NCBI GenBank assembly: GCA_030737875.1 | Contig: CM060924.1 | Location: 149,166,197 to 149,230,196 of the forward strand | Direction of reading: 5' to 3' | DNA: 64,000 nucleotides | From: Allium sativum | Lineage: Eukaryota; Streptophyta; Magnoliopsida; Asparagales; Amaryllidaceae | In this document: one piece after another, positions 1 to 11,941 of the stretch | Layout: every line of letters begins with the position of its first letter | How positions within the stretch are numbered: position 1 is the first letter of the stretch | The notes under the pieces: generated by a model | What the model was told of the DNA's origin: nothing | Seen by the model: the letters and a program-made list of their open reading frames with translations, nothing else | Database searches by the model: none | Translations under genes and position numbers: made by a program

Positions 1-179
1 TCATAGTCATGGAAATAATTCTCATAGTCACAGTCACAGTCATAGGCAATGTCCATAGTCATAGGCAATGTTCATAGTCATAGGAAATGTTCACAGTCAT
101 AGGAAAAGTTCATAGTCATAGGAAATGTTCATAGTCAAAGAGGCATATGGTTCTAAGGTCCATAGTTTCATAGTCATAG
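1..179. repeat. Tandem CATAGTCATAGG-type repeat
   Basis: Short imperfect units of the form CATAGTCATAGGAAATGTT repeat with small variations from the window edge to about 179. They lie downstream of the leftward TATA box at 593-600, so they would fall in the transcribed part of that LTR. Confidence 0.7.
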
Positions 180-592
180 TCTTATTGGTCATTGAATCAT
201 AACAGTTCTTAATTAAGTCCAAAGATGTAGGCACATATTCGAATAGAAAGATTTGGCATATTCTTTTATTCCTTTAATTCATGCCACGAACAGAGAGAAA
301 CGTTCAAATCAAAAAAGTAACCGACTTACAGAGATTAGATTAGAATAGAAAGATGGCGTTGCTATGATTCATAGAAAAAACAGTCGTTGCAGTCGTTCGA
401 ATCTTCACTTGAATTCTAGCTTGAATCTCCTCTTTGAAAGTCTTTGAGCAGCACCTCCTCGTCTCGATTTATTTTATATATATTATTTTATTTATTATTT
501 AATTAAGAGGAGGAGAGGAAGCCATGTTCACTAAGAATCTTTGCAGCATAAGGGTAGAGAAGAATTGTGAATAGGGAAGGAGTCTAGGGCTG

Positions 593-600
593 TTTATATA
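593..600 (-). promoter_or_regulatory. TATA box of the leftward LTR
   Basis: The minus strand reads CTATATAAAC. It sits about 420 bp inside the LTR start at 1018, as expected for the U3 promoter of an LTR transcribed leftward. Confidence 0.5.
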
Positions 601-689
601 GTGTAGAAGTCAACGAATCTGGTCAGGATGGCGTCCGAATACAGAAGAACGAACCAGGTGCTGAAAACAGGAAAAAGCAGGGGGGTCGA

Positions 690-751
690 GCCCCAGGTCG
701 ACTACCCAGTCAACCTGGGTGCCCCAGGTCGACTACCCAGTCGAGCTGGGT
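690..751. repeat. Two 31-bp direct repeats with inner dyads
   Basis: GCCCCAGGTCGACTACCCAG occurs at 690 and again at 721. Each unit also contains CCCAGGT near its start and ACCTGGG or a close variant near its end, so each unit can fold on itself. The block lies upstream of the leftward TATA box, in the U3 position. Confidence 0.7.
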
Positions 752-1023
752 TCCTTGGGCGGGAAAATTCCCGCCCAGCCCAATCTGGGTCCGATTTGAA
801 TTTTTAACTTGACCTGTTTTGAAATTTGAACTTCGATGAATCTTCCGAAGGCCATATCTTCCTCATACGGACTCCGATTTACGCAAACTCGGACTCGTTT
901 TCATGTATAATTCCGAGACAAACGCAATGGCGCAGCCCGTTTCCCTTGATTTTGATTTTAACTTTTAATTCTGCCTTGATTTGAGAATCTTAGTGTTACA
1001 GTATTACAGGGTGTTACATATTA

Positions 1024-1867
1024 TTTTGTCCGTACAATGCAAAACAAAATAGACATAACAGTTCACTCTAATTTATTAATGACTACATGACCTGGTTTCA
1101 TTCAGGAAACAGCAAAACTTCAGATTTCTCCATACACTGATCATGAACTGGAAGAAAATAGTGAAACAATCAGTATAAGAAACTAGCTAAACGGCCAAAG
1201 GGAAAGATCATGAACAGCTAGAAAAGACAAGGCAATACATAATTAAAGAAAATAGCAAAAGAATGTGTCCTTTTCAATTGTAGGTACATCATGCTTTTTC
1301 CATCCAAGAAGACCATAAATGAACAGTTGATGGACAGAGTAGGCACAACTACTATATTCATATAAGCAGCTAAAACAGTTAAGATACAGATACAATCTCA
1401 ACAGCTAAAAGAAAGGGAAATAAATAGCATAGGGCCGGAGTAGGATCAGCTAGGAATGTACATTACACAGCTAAGAAAAAGAAAAATCAAATGTGTATAT
1501 ATATATATATATATATATTTATCAAATGTGCACTGCAAGCATACATGTGATTCACACAGCGAATCTGTATATGTGCACTGTTGTATACAATTAAAAACCC
1601 AAATAAAATCTAATATACAGTTCAAAAATCTATGAACAGACTTGACAATTCATAGCTCACAATTTCTAACCTAATCTACACAGCAATTCATGTACAAACC
1701 CATACAAGACTGCTGCCTAAACACTAAATCTATTTACAGTTTAAAATCTCTGCATTGAATAAACAAGTCATAGTCCTACCTAACATAATCTATACAAAAC
1801 CACAAGGTCACTGTTCTTTTCTAACGGACCAAATACAACACCGAATCCATCAAATTTCTGCTGAACC
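1024..1867. other. AT-rich sequence without recognised feature
   Basis: There is no long ORF, RNA gene or element end here, apart from a short AT microsatellite near 1497-1518. Removing the solo LTR at 1873-3128 would join this stretch to the sequence after 3133. It is probably old host intergenic or intronic DNA. Confidence 0.4.
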
Positions 1868-2661
1868 ATCACTGTTTACGAACAAATCAAACAGTTGTAA
1901 ACAACTGTAAAATCCGTTCGGCTTTCCTAAACAATAAGGATTGTTGTAGAGGGTGTCGAACTCTGGGACCAAATTATTTTATTAATAAATCCAATCAAGT
2001 TATCCCTAACTTTTGATTGGTTGAAAACAAAGAAAATAGCAGAAATTAAATAAAAAGCAAGTTTTTAACAATAAATAAAGCAATTAGGGGATAATGACAT
2101 AGATTAGATTCACACTCATCAATAGCCAACAAATTAATATAGATCTAATTCATGTTTCTATCACAAACACAAATCAACGATAAATAGATTCTTATAAACA
2201 AATAAGTAAATAACGACAAGCATAGCCTATGCAGGAGCTGAGCTCTTAAACAACCATAGACTATCAGGACAGATTCACAAATTAATTTCTAAAAACCTAA
2301 AATTAGATCTAAATCTGATAATTGTTAGACCGAACACGAATATACCCTGTGAAGGAGCATAGCTCTTAAACGACACAGGATACGAAGGTTCAGATCTAAC
2401 CATTGATTCAAATCCATATCTATGTATAAAGTCCTCATCTATTGGCTATGTGATTCATATTGAATCATATCTATTAGCGTCATCACCCCCAATCAAAGGG
2501 GATTAGCTAGACATAGCTAAAGAAGAAGAAAAACAGAAATTAAATAACAAGAACATAAATAAAACTAAAACTAAATAGAACAGAGGAAGAAGAATGATTT
2601 TATTCAAGAAGAGAATTACAGAATAAAACCCGATGTGTTTTACAATGAATGAGATAAAGTG

Positions 2662-2670
2662 TATTTATAG
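2662..2670 (-). promoter_or_regulatory. TATA box of solo LTR D
   Basis: The minus strand reads GCTATAAATACAC. The same box at the same relative place occurs in the related LTRs (57253-57263 and 62397-62407), which supports it as the LTR promoter. Confidence 0.6.
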
Positions 2671-2737
2671 CTGATATGACAAAGGCTACTTGGCAAATTC
2701 CACAATGTGGGACTAAAGAATTAGCCCAAATAACACA

Positions 2738-2890
2738 TAAGCTAGTGTGAACGGGGTTGTAGAATAAGAGGCCTTGTAAGTGAGCCAGTGTGAACGCGTG
2801 CAGTGCATGAATGAGAAGCCTTGCAAAGGAGCTAATGTGAACGCTACATGAGTGAAATGGTCTGCAATTGAGCCAATGTGAACACAATAT
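2738..2890. repeat. Degenerate repeats of AGCCAGTGTGAACG
   Basis: Four variants occur about 40-50 bp apart: AGCTAGTGTGAACG, AGCCAGTGTGAACG, AGCTAATGTGAACG and AGCCAATGTGAACA. The Tat-like LTRs on the right carry one copy each (near 57697, 61349 and 62840), so the motif has been amplified here. Its role is unknown. Confidence 0.65.
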
Positions 2891-3506
2891 GAGTCTTTAC
2901 TGAGCCAAATCTACCCAACTGAACTCTATTTGCAACCGTTCTTCAAGCTTTAGTAATTTTAACTTCACTCTTTTTCAGCAAAATCTTCATGCTTTATTCA
3001 TCAAATTCTCTAAACCATGATTCTTGTCAACAATCTGAAAACACAGCTATAAATACACAATATCAATTATTTAAAAGATAAAATAAGATAAATATGCGGA
3101 TAAAATATACACATTTACGTGTATATCAATCACTGTCAATCCACAAAAGCTGCAGAAGAAGAAAAGAACATATGGCCTATGAAAATAGTAGCTGAATCAC
3201 CTACATTGAGCTACGGATGGACATGATCCTTATCTAAAACAAACCACTACTATAATATGTATTCACGCAGAGGTATTTTCATCATTCCACAAACAATTCG
3301 AAACAGAACAGCAAATAGGAAAACAGTCGAAACCACAAAAATAAATAAAAAGAATACAGCAATTAAAAATCAGCAAGGTACTTATCTTAATTTGTAGATT
3401 CATGGGCTTCAAGCGTCGGTACTCTGTGACGTTCAGAGCTGAAGGCGTAGGGTTCGTTGGAAGACTGGAGTTTGGATCTGGAAGGCATGGGGGGGTCATT
3501 GTCGAA

Positions 3507-3701
3507 CTACATTAAAGCTGGAAGGCTCGGGGTTTCATCGTCGGAACTATGGTAGCGGAGGAGTTGATTTGGGGTTTGACAGTCCGATTGGGGAAGGAGA
3601 GTGAAGAGAGATTGGAGGGAAGGTGGTGTAGCACTGCATCTAATCTCGACGTGGTCGAAGATAGAGGGGAGAGGTGCGTAAGGGGGAGGTTGCGATGCCA
3701 T
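3507..3701 (-). CDS. Possible first exon of an unrecognised plant gene
   Basis: A 64-residue reading frame begins MASQPPPYAPLPSIFD and ends at a TAG at 3507-3509. I chose the ATG at 3699-3701 rather than an upstream one because the sequence before it looks like a plant 5' leader: pyrimidine-rich, with a telo-box-like AAAACCCTAAC at 3735-3745. After the TAG the same frame stays open for 39 more codons, to a TAA at 3387-3389. A single nonsense change, or splicing before it, could therefore explain the short ORF. The composition (Pro- and Ser-rich, few rare codons) differs from the AT-rich surroundings. I recognise no domain. It could be a truncated host gene, a non-coding transcript leader, or chance. 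Confidence 0.3.
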   Translation of the reverse strand: MASQPPPYAPLPSIFDHVEIRCSATPPSLQSLFTLLPQSDCQTPNQLLRYHSSDDETPSLPALM

Positions 3702-3734
3702 TAATCTGCGTTTTACTGAAGAAGAAGAAAGGGG

Positions 3735-3745
3735 GTTAGGGTTTT
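3735..3745 (-). promoter_or_regulatory. Telo-box-like element
   Basis: The minus strand reads AAAACCCTAAC, 35-45 bp upstream of the candidate ATG at 3701. Such AAACCCTAA boxes are common near the start sites of plant housekeeping genes. It is weak support that a real promoter once stood here. Confidence 0.35.
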
Positions 3746-3901
3746 CAATTTCGGCTTTGGGGATTTGTTTTTGGAGGCGGCGGATTGAATGGGATTTGGG
3801 GATACGGATAAGGGTTTTAAGGCGAAAACGGATCGTATCTATATGGGCTGAAGGGTTAAGGTATAAGCCCATTTTAAAATTTTAAAATATAAAATCTATG
3901 T

Positions 3902-6697
3902 TTTAATTATTTATAAAACTTGTTTATACGATATCTCGCACCTACGTTATCAAATTCAAGCACAGTCAGTCTCGTTGGGACCGTAGAGACAATAGCTTCG
4001 AGATGGAGCAGGTCTAGCCCAGATCAGAAGCAACTGGGGATTTTAGTCGAATTAAATGATAGTTTAATTTGACTAAAACAAATGCGATAGGTTAAGTGGA
4101 AATGTTACTTAACGTTTGTATTAAGTAGAAGAAGACAAAGATATAAAGGGGTTATGTTAAACCCAAATTGATAAACATAGTTATAAATGGAATATGAGTT
4201 AATGCGTTGTTTTGAATTGGAAATACTTAATAATGGAGTTAAGTCAAATCCATGCGATTGGAAAGAGATTTTCCGACGAGGAAAGGGAATTGGAAAAAGG
4301 GAACTGTAATTGAGCTTGGTAAAAGGGGTTGGAAATAAGGTTTGTAATAATAATCCAGTTTAGAAACCAAGTTATTTAAAAAGGGCGTGAGTTAATAAAA
4401 GTGATGTCTTACTAGGAAATTATTTAATTGACGAATTAAGCAATTTTAATTATATTTTAAAAGAGAGATTCCCAAAAGAATAAGAAGAATTATAAAGCTA
4501 TATTTTAAATAAACTTGTTAAGTGGGATGTGTTTTGATATTAGATTGAATTTCGGTTTTTGAATTACAACTCGTATTTATCTGAAGATAGGAACGTTGTT
4601 AATCAAGGTCTGAGAGGTAATTAAAATACCCCAACTTGAATGACTTCGGGATTATCCAAGGATGATGCTAGTTGGTAATGGTGAGAATGTATGATAAGAT
4701 TTCCAAAGTAACGGAAATAAATAGATTTGGAAATGTACGAGGAGATTCCCAAGTAACGGAAATAATATGAGATCTTATTTCCAAGGTAGCAGAATTAAAA
4801 CCAGATTGGACCTTTCGAAAAGTAAAGGAATGAGATATAGAATGGTTTATTCTATAAAAATAAGGATTGGATATTTTTCCAAGTAATGGAAACAAAAGAG
4901 TTTGCGTAACGTCGAATAGTAAGTTGAACTGATTTCTCATTTATAGCTAATGTTATTGTAAATGTTTTGAAAATAATAGTTAAATGGAATATGGGATATT
5001 TTTATATAATATTTTTCTAAATATTTAAACATAGTAGTTGCGAATATTAATATACTAGAATAAGAACGGAAATACGGTTTTTCTCATATTGGAATATTTA
5101 AGTTTAATTAAATTTTAAAGAAGCCAAGTTATGCTAAGTTCTAAACTCGTGAATCTGTTCATGATTGCATGGATGATTATTTGATAGTTAAATAACCGAC
5201 TATCAAATTTGACCTTTACGATTGATGGTATGGAAAGACAGGATCGGATGTATATTCGAAAACCATTCCGACCAACAAATACGAAAATATAGAAGATATC
5301 AAACGACGATCGAGATGGAGCATTGGAGACCATAGATCTTCATAAAGCAGAAGAACCACTTACAATCTCTGATTCGACCCGGAGATATACTGGGGTTCGG
5401 TCGTGGTTGAAATCTGTGGATTGTAAGGACTACTCGCTACTGATCCATGGGGTGATTCCTATATTGGATGTAGTAGAGGTGTACCTTCGGCTCATCCTGT
5501 TCCTGGATGACTTGTATGGACGGATGTCTAACAGAGTATTTCCTGAGAACCACGTACGTTGATTTTGACAAATATATCAAGTTGGTGGAAAAGAGGGGCA
5601 CTTCTTTAATACCCTGAATATATTTGTGGACGTCAATTAGTGATTTGACGGATCTGACGATGTGGCATTCAAAGTAATTAATGGCCAGGTGTTCCAAAAG
5701 ATTTATAACCTCAAGCCTCATCAGCCGGGAAATTACAAAAATCTGGTAAGCAACATGGCTATGTGGGTCGCTCCCATTAGGGTATATTGTCACCATCTAG
5801 AGAAAATTCATATTTGTTACTTCTTTTCGCTTCTGTATCTCCCGGGAACGGTTATGTTGCTAGAAACCGTAGGTGACAATATATTTGATACACTCAAGAG
5901 AAATGAGTGGTTGGTCATGTGTGGGTAGGGTTACAAGACGTTCTTGTTGAACCCATTGTATTCGCCTCTAGAGATACACTTTTGTCAGGTGGTTCCATAC
6001 CTTGTCATATTCGTAATCCAATCTTTAATAAGCGCTCGCGGTTTTGTTTGTATACTATATATGTGGAGCGTGAGATGCAAGCATTCTGCTAGATTCTAAT
6101 TATTTGTATTTAGTCTTTACCATAATATCAGATGAATTTGATTTCAAAAATGTTCGGGTTATAGTAAGGATGTGTGGACTGGTCTTACTATTATCCATTT
6201 CTTACAAAAGGATTTTTGACTTTAAAATCAATATGGTTGTTATTTTTACTTAGTGGGTTATTCTCACTCTGGTTCACCAGACTGACCCGTCATTTGTAAT
6301 GCTCGGGTTAGCCAGCTCTGTAGGTTCAGGTTAAGACGCTATGGGTTTTCCAGAAGACGTGCTGGGAAAGTTCAGACATATTACTATATTTTCCGCTGTG
6401 TGATGTATCTGAGGGCAGATTATTATAACTGTCCAGATGAAATGATGTACTCTAATAATGGTAAGTGTTTATTTCCAAAGGCTCTCAATAAATTTTTATT
6501 TCTATATTATATTTTTGTTCCGCTGCGATGTGAGACTCTGATATTGTGCTTCTTCTTTTTCTTCTATTCTAATATTTCTTTCTTTCTTATCTCATCCTCT
6601 AAATTGTTTCTAATGGCATCTGAGTTTCTTGTGCAATTTGGGTTAGACTGGTGTGGTTTGGTCAGCTCAAAAGGTACCGGAAATTTGGGTCGTCACA
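3902..6697 (+). mobile_element. 5'-truncated LTR fragment of family B (copy B3)
   Basis: The fragment ends GGGTCGTCACA at 6697. From about 4580 onward it runs parallel to the second copy ending at 9732 and to solo LTR B ending at 32279. One shared stretch reads GGTCTGAGAGGTAATT; others are a Val-Ala-free tail with GGTGTATTRTCACC-like text and the CTAGAGATACAC block. The left edge is not defined, and 3902-4580 is assigned only by continuity. No LTR start of the TGTAATGACC type is present, so about half the LTR has been lost. The short ORFs inside have no recognisable product. Confidence 0.6.
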
Positions 6698-7730
6698 TTA
6701 GAGCTAATTGAATATTAGTTATTCAATTAAAGTTAATCGAATATTAGTTATTCGAATAAAGAGTCAACCAGATAGAGTTAATTGAACATAGTTAATCGGA
6801 TTAGAATTTAACTGAATATTTGTTATTCAATTAGAGTTGATCGAATATAGTTATTTGAGATAATGTTAGTCAACCATAGTCATTCAGGATGAGTTTCCAT
6901 TTCGTACGACTACTAGCGTAATTTGCAGGACTGCAGATAGCCTACGGCGGTCGGATGTTTCCTGAGGGAATCAGGCGCAACCATTGTGATCTCTGCGCTC
7001 TAGAGTCAAGCGAATGGAGTGAAATCGAATATTAGTTATTCGATAGGATTTAATCAAGTTGAGTTAAATAAGTTAGGTTAATCAACTTGAGTTAATTGAG
7101 TATGGTTAGTCAAACCAAGTTAGTCGAATCGAGTGGGTCGAACCTAGTTAGTCGAGCCTAGTTAATCGAATCGGGTTGGTCGAACCAAGTTAGTCGAGTT
7201 ATTCGATTATGGCTAGTCGAGTCGAGTTAGTCAAGTCGAGTTAGTCAAGTCGAGTTAGTCGAGTCGAGTTAGTCGAGTCGAGTTAAGTTAGTCGAGTCAA
7301 GTTCGTCGAGTCGAGTTAATCGAATTTAGTTATTCGAGAGGAGTTAATCAAATTTAGTTATTCGAATAGAGTTCGTCGAATATTAGTTATTCAAAAGGAG
7401 TTAATCGATATTAGTTATTCAAAAGGAGTTAATCGATGTTAGTTTAATCGAAAGGAGTTAATCGATGTTAGTTTAATCGAACCGAGTTAATCGATGTTAG
7501 TTTAATCGAAAGGAATTATCGATTATAGTTTAATCGAAAGGAGTTAATCAAATTTAGTTATTCGAAAGTGAGATTCTCGAATATAGTTATTCGAAATGAG
7601 ATTATCGAATATAGCGTATTCGAAAGAAAGAGATCGAATATAGGTTATTCGAAGAAGAGTTAATCAAATAGAGATTACTCAAAGACAGTTAATTGGAGAA
7701 TTCGATTATATCGAATTCGGGAAAGTACTT
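6698..7730. repeat. Minisatellite of 14-bp and ~28-bp AGTTAATCGA-type units
   Basis: Around 7210-7310 a clean 14-bp unit GAGTTAGTCGAGTC repeats head to tail. On both sides longer units alternate GTTAATCGAATATTAG with TTATTCGAA, which are near-palindromic. The array sits in the middle of an LTR of family B, just as comparable arrays sit at 16140-16585 and 29754-30340 in solo LTR B. Confidence 0.85.
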
Positions 7731-9732
7731 ATACTTTCCGGTGCTTAAATCAAGATTTATTTTTTTATAAATTAGGTGTTTATTTATTTATTCACATTAA
7801 AGAATAAAAGTTATAATTGGAGTTAGATATTTCGAAAGTAGGGATTATAACGTTATCGTTATAACCAAGGTTTTCAATAAAGAAGTGGATTCGTAAATTG
7901 AATCCAAGAGTTACGTAAGGAATTTGTTAAAGGTTTAAAAGATAAACTTTGTCTATTCCGAAGTTAAAACGTTGTTCAGTTAAGGTCTGAGAGGTAATTA
8001 TACCCCAACTTGATTGACTTCCTTCTTAAATAAGGAATGGTTAAAGATTGATAGTAAAGGTAGGTTTAGTCAATTAGCGTAATGGTGTGTTGGCATAGCG
8101 ATGTTTATTTAAACATATGTTTAAAACCAATTGAAGGAGATTTGGAAATGTTTTCCAAATAAGAATCAGAAATGTTTTCTGATAATAGGAAATAAGAATT
8201 TAGAATATATGGAATCTGGAGATAAGTAAATTAATGAACTAAAGAGATAAATGTCAACTGATGTTTGATCGATATAATTTCCATCTGGAAATAATATCGT
8301 TGTTTGCACACGTGTTTTCTTTGCTAGTTTACTCACCGACTATCGAAGTTTTTGTCCATTTCAACGTTATTAATATGGAGAGACCAGTTGGATTATTATC
8401 CGAAGAACCACTCCGTGTTGGCACAAGCGTTGCGAATCATATATGCCAAAGAAAATTGAAGACGGAGTAAAGTGCAAGGGTTGTTGAAAAAACTTAGGTA
8501 AATATTTGCCTAAGATGGATATACGTAATAGTGCCTTCGGTTTATCATGTCCCAGGACAACTTGTATGGAAGAAGGTCTGACAGAGTACATCTAATAGAT
8601 CGCGTAAGTTGATCTCTTCAAATGTATTCACGTTTGGTGGCGGAGGAATTCATTTCTCTTAGCTGTATACCCGTGTTATTTTTGGATAAATCAATTTGTG
8701 ATTTGACAGGTATGACGATGTGGCATTCAAAGTGAATAATTGTGTGGCCTGTCAAAGATAAGCATAGCTTCTAGCCTCACATCCAGTAAATGACAAAAAT
8801 CAGGCAGGCAGCATGGCTATGTGGGTAGCTCTCATTAGGGTGTATAATCACCTATCTAGAGAATATTCATTTGTTTCTTTAATCTATCAATGATGTCTCT
8901 TATCGGGAAACGGTTGCTGATCCCAACCGTTGGTGATATACATTCGATACACTCAACCGAAATGAGTGGTCGGTCATGTGTGGCTGAGTCACAAGATGTT
9001 CTTGTTAAACTCAGTGTATTCTACTCTAGAGATACACCTGCGGCAGGTGGTTCCATACCTTGTCATAGTTGGAAATCCATTATCCAATAAGCGCCTGTGG
9101 TTTTGATTGTATACTGTATATGTAGAACGTGAGATGAAAGCGTTTCTGCTAGATTGATATCTATTTGTATTTAGACATTATTATAATAACAGAAGGATAT
9201 TGTTTACCAAGTGGTTTGGATTCTCATAAGGGAAAACCCGTTCCGTTTTCACGGCGTGGTCTTATGAGATATCAAGTACCTGTTCAAACTGTTTTAGATG
9301 ATTACTCACACCAGTCCCTTGACTGACCCGGAGTTTGTTTGTTTTGTTTTCCTTAAACTCTTGGGTGCCTAAATTTTTACTGGCAGTCAAGTAGTCAGGA
9401 TTTACAGATATACTTGGAGAGCTTGGAGCAGGAGGCTTCAAGATTTTATAGCTATTGTTTTTCCGCTGTGTTGTAAGTGATGTACTCTGATAAAGTGCTA
9501 TTGTATACACAACTGTTTTATTTCAAAAGTTGTGTTATATTTTATTCGTTCCGCTGTGAGATTCGTGTTTACTATGATGTTGTATGTTCTTCTTCTTCTA
9601 TTCTATGTTTCTATCTTATCTATTCTCACCCTTTAATTTCTTTCATTAACCATCCGGTATTTTTCGACTCTTGATGTTCGATATGTGTTGTATATCGGAT
9701 AATCAAGATCGCTAAATTCCTGGGTCGTTACA
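6698..9732 (+). mobile_element. LTR fragment of family B (copy B2)
   Basis: Beyond the minisatellite the sequence matches the right half of solo LTR B. GGAGTTAGATATTTC at 7820 pairs with 30423. The block GGATTATTATCCGAAGAACC near 8390 pairs with 30936. The GACTGACCCGGAG block near 9321 pairs with 31862. It ends GGGTCGTTACA at 9732, directly against the truncated LTR of element E. The left part of the LTR is missing, so it is a fragment and no target duplication can be paired. Confidence 0.75.
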
Positions 9733-10660
9733 TAAATCATAGCATAAAAATATAAAAAGATTAAAACTTCACTCACCTACAACTCCCAAAAAGCTATCTT
9801 TCAGCCCTGAAATGGATTAATCTCTTGATTGAAGCCTTTCAATTGGGAATCTTCTTTTATCTTCAATTTGTATGACAATTGATTGAATAGGAAGATTAAG
9901 GATGAAAGAAAATTTTAGTTTTCTGTTAATGTTCTCGGGGGTTTCAGAACGAGGAAAAAAAATACGTATTGAATGTGGAATGAGGAACGGGAGATAAATG
10001 AGAAGGAATTTTATGTTCAGCCCCTTCTCTAGATCCTTCCAATAAAAATCTCCTTTTTTCCCTTTTCTTTTTAAAATTTCTTTTTATTTCTCTTATGCAA
10101 CTTAATGATTGTTGTTTGTCCTATTTTAGATATTTTTGTTTTCCCTCGTTATAAGAATTGTTTCTAGAGCTTTTCAACCTAACGTAAAAAAATAAATTTT
10201 TGTTATTTTTTTTCTTTTATTCTTTTCATTTCTTTCCTTTTTTACGAAAATAAACATAAAACCTTCTTTTTGCCTTCCTTTACACTTATTATCAACATTG
10301 TGTGAAATTCTTATTTTTTTATTTTTTTTTCCAAATGCACACTTGAAAACTACCACACATAAAAAATAGTGTGTTATTTAAACTTCTCATGCATAAAGGC
10401 AAAACTTCTTTATGTAATCATAAAAAAAATCTTTTAAAATTGTTATACAATCAAAAGCAATAAGCTTCATCATTATTACAATAAAACATGCAACCTTTTA
10501 CAACAACTACAAACGCCAAATAATTCATAAAACTTGTATTTTCCTCTCATCCAAAATATATGTTTCGCTTTTGTTTATTTATTTATATTTTTTTTTCTAA
10601 ATTACCAAATCAATTTGTTGATTCCTAATTCAATATCCCTAAGAAAAGTGGGTTGTTACA
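9733..10660 (-). mobile_element. Truncated 3' LTR of gypsy derivative E
   Basis: The 0.93-kb segment is repeated at 54967-55889, with several percent divergence including indels. On the minus strand it starts TGTAACAACCC at 10660, right after a polypurine tract, which marks it as the start of a leftward 3' LTR. Compared with the 4.9-kb 5' LTR of the same element it is cut short at 9733, where family-B LTR B2 ends. Either B2 inserted here and its other flank was lost, or a deletion joined the two. Confidence 0.8.
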
Positions 10661-10900
10661 GACTTCCCCCTTACAAAAATTGCGTCCTCCCAATTTCTAC
10701 ATAAGGGGTATATCTGTAACTTAATTTTCACACTAGATCAAATAATGACTTGATGTTTTGGTATAAATACATACAACTATTATTGTATTACGGGTTTGAT
10801 ACTCAAAGATGTACAGATATGTACGATGTTTCCACTATCTTGTGCTAACGATATTCTAATTATATTTTGTACTATATCCAACCTGGCTCAGATACCAAAC
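10661..10900 (-). mobile_element. Tiny internal region of element E (PBS to PPT)
   Basis: The minus strand carries TGGTATCTGAGCC at 10885-10897. This is a primer-binding site for initiator tRNA-Met with one mismatch to TGGTATCAGAGC, three bases inside the LTR end ...GCGTCACA at 10901. About 210 bp later comes TTGTAAGGGGGAAG (10661-10676), a polypurine tract in direct contact with the 3' LTR start at 10660. Nothing codes for gag or pol. The element therefore has only priming and packaging-scale sequence between its LTRs and must have been mobilised by another element's proteins. Confidence 0.75.
10885..10897 (-). other. Primer-binding site (tRNA-iMet type) of E
   Basis: The minus strand reads TGGTATCTGAGCC, one mismatch from the usual plant iMet site found in element A (22639) and in the copia element (48744). 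Confidence 0.75.
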
Positions 10901-10974
10901 TGTGACGCCCGACCCCTATACCCATGCTAACCAAGAGAAACACTAAGTATTCACTACTAGAAAATGTTGTTTTA

Positions 10975-11640
10975 GTGATGTAATTATTGTGACGGAAAAA
11001 TCCATAGCAAAATTGTGTCGGATCTGAGATGGATCTGAGTTGAATTTTTAAGTTTTTTTCAAATATATTTTTTTGTTGACCAACATATTTTTTTGTGACG
11101 TAATATGAATTCCTAACAAATCCATGGTAAATCAGTCATGGAATTGTCACAGATTTGGAAATCATAGCTAAAATTTTTGCTTAAAAAAAGGAAAAGTGAT
11201 ATCAAATGCTATTTGTCACAGAACATGGAAAATCCATTGCAAATCAGCTTGATAGTTGAAAAGTCACCAAAATTTTATGCTAAAATTAAGTAAAATATTG
11301 TTGTAACAAGAAGTCACAACCCCGTAGCAATTTTTTATGTAGATTTACCATGAATTTGTGATGTAATATACAGTTAACTTTTTTGATAAATATATATATA
11401 TATCAAAAGAAATCCATTACAAATTTATCACATGTCTGTCGTGGATTTGTAATTATCTTTTTTCTAAATATAAGAAATGTATAAATAATTATGAATATAA
11501 AATCCAATACAAATTCGTGTCAAATTTCTATGATAGACTTTTCTGAACAATGTATAATTATGTTTTAAAAGTTACTAAAAACATCTATCACAAATCCATG
11601 TGTCGCGATTTTGTGATGGATGCATATACAACAGAAAAAA
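10975..11640. repeat. CACTA left subterminal repeats
   Basis: Variants of AATCCATNGCAAAT and its complement recur about every 40-100 bp (for example near 11009, 11124, 11231, 11411 and 11592), mixed with GTGACGGA/TGTGATGGA. Matching variants fill 50490-50960 in the opposite orientation. In En/Spm such motifs are the binding sites of the TNPA-like protein. Confidence 0.7.
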
Positions 11641-11701
11641 AAGTAAAAAGAAAAAGGGGAAAAAATCATGACAAATACGTCAAAATATTATTGTATTATA
11701 C

Positions 11702-11941
11702 CACTACATTTCTGGCATAAATTAGTGACGCCATAATGACCTGACGTCAGTGTGGCGTAGGGGAATTTAATTTTGTCAACATTACGTCGCCACGGTATCG
11801 CATGGGCATCGTTATTAAATACGTGTCGGTGACGCCATAAATATTGATATGTTTTTATATTGGCATCGAAAATGCATTCACAATATACTACAACTTTGTG
11901 ATGACGGCAAAGGAATTCTCCAACGCCAAAAAATAATAGTG
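11702..11941. mobile_element. Possible 240-bp CACTA-like miniature element
   Basis: The segment starts CACTACATTTCTGGC and its other end, read inward, starts CACTATTATTTTTTGGC, an imperfect inverted repeat. GTGACGCCATAA occurs inside both halves, suggesting its own subterminal motifs. No clear 3-bp duplication is seen (TAC against ATC), so it may be a decayed copy or an accident of the host CACTA. Confidence 0.4.

Larger units (their letters stand above)
1..1018 (-). mobile_element. Leftward LTR, cut by the window edge
   Basis: Read on the minus strand the stretch begins TGTAACACCC at 1018, a common start for plant gypsy LTRs. A TATA box lies at 593-600 and tandem repeats lie further downstream. 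The sequence right of 1018 (TATTA...) is neither a primer site nor a polypurine tract, so 1018 is probably the outer end of an element or solo LTR, with 1019-1023 as the right target-site copy. The other end is outside the window, so this duplication cannot be checked. No coding sequence is visible. Confidence 0.6.
1873..3128 (-). mobile_element. Solo LTR (family D), Tat-like, TSD ATCAC
   Basis: The element begins TGTTTACG and ends GTATATCA on the plus strand. It is flanked by ATCAC at 1868-1872 and 3129-3133, so the boundaries are exact. At 1256 bp it contains no primer site, polypurine tract or coding region, which is the structure left by recombination between two LTRs. The order of motifs matches the 1225-bp LTRs at 56766 and 61909: an element-like start, a block ending in the leftward TATA box CTATAAATA at 2662-2670, GCCAGTGTGAACGCGT-type motifs, and an AAAGATAAAATA-rich end. 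The families are related but not identical. Transcription would run leftward. Confidence 0.88.
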
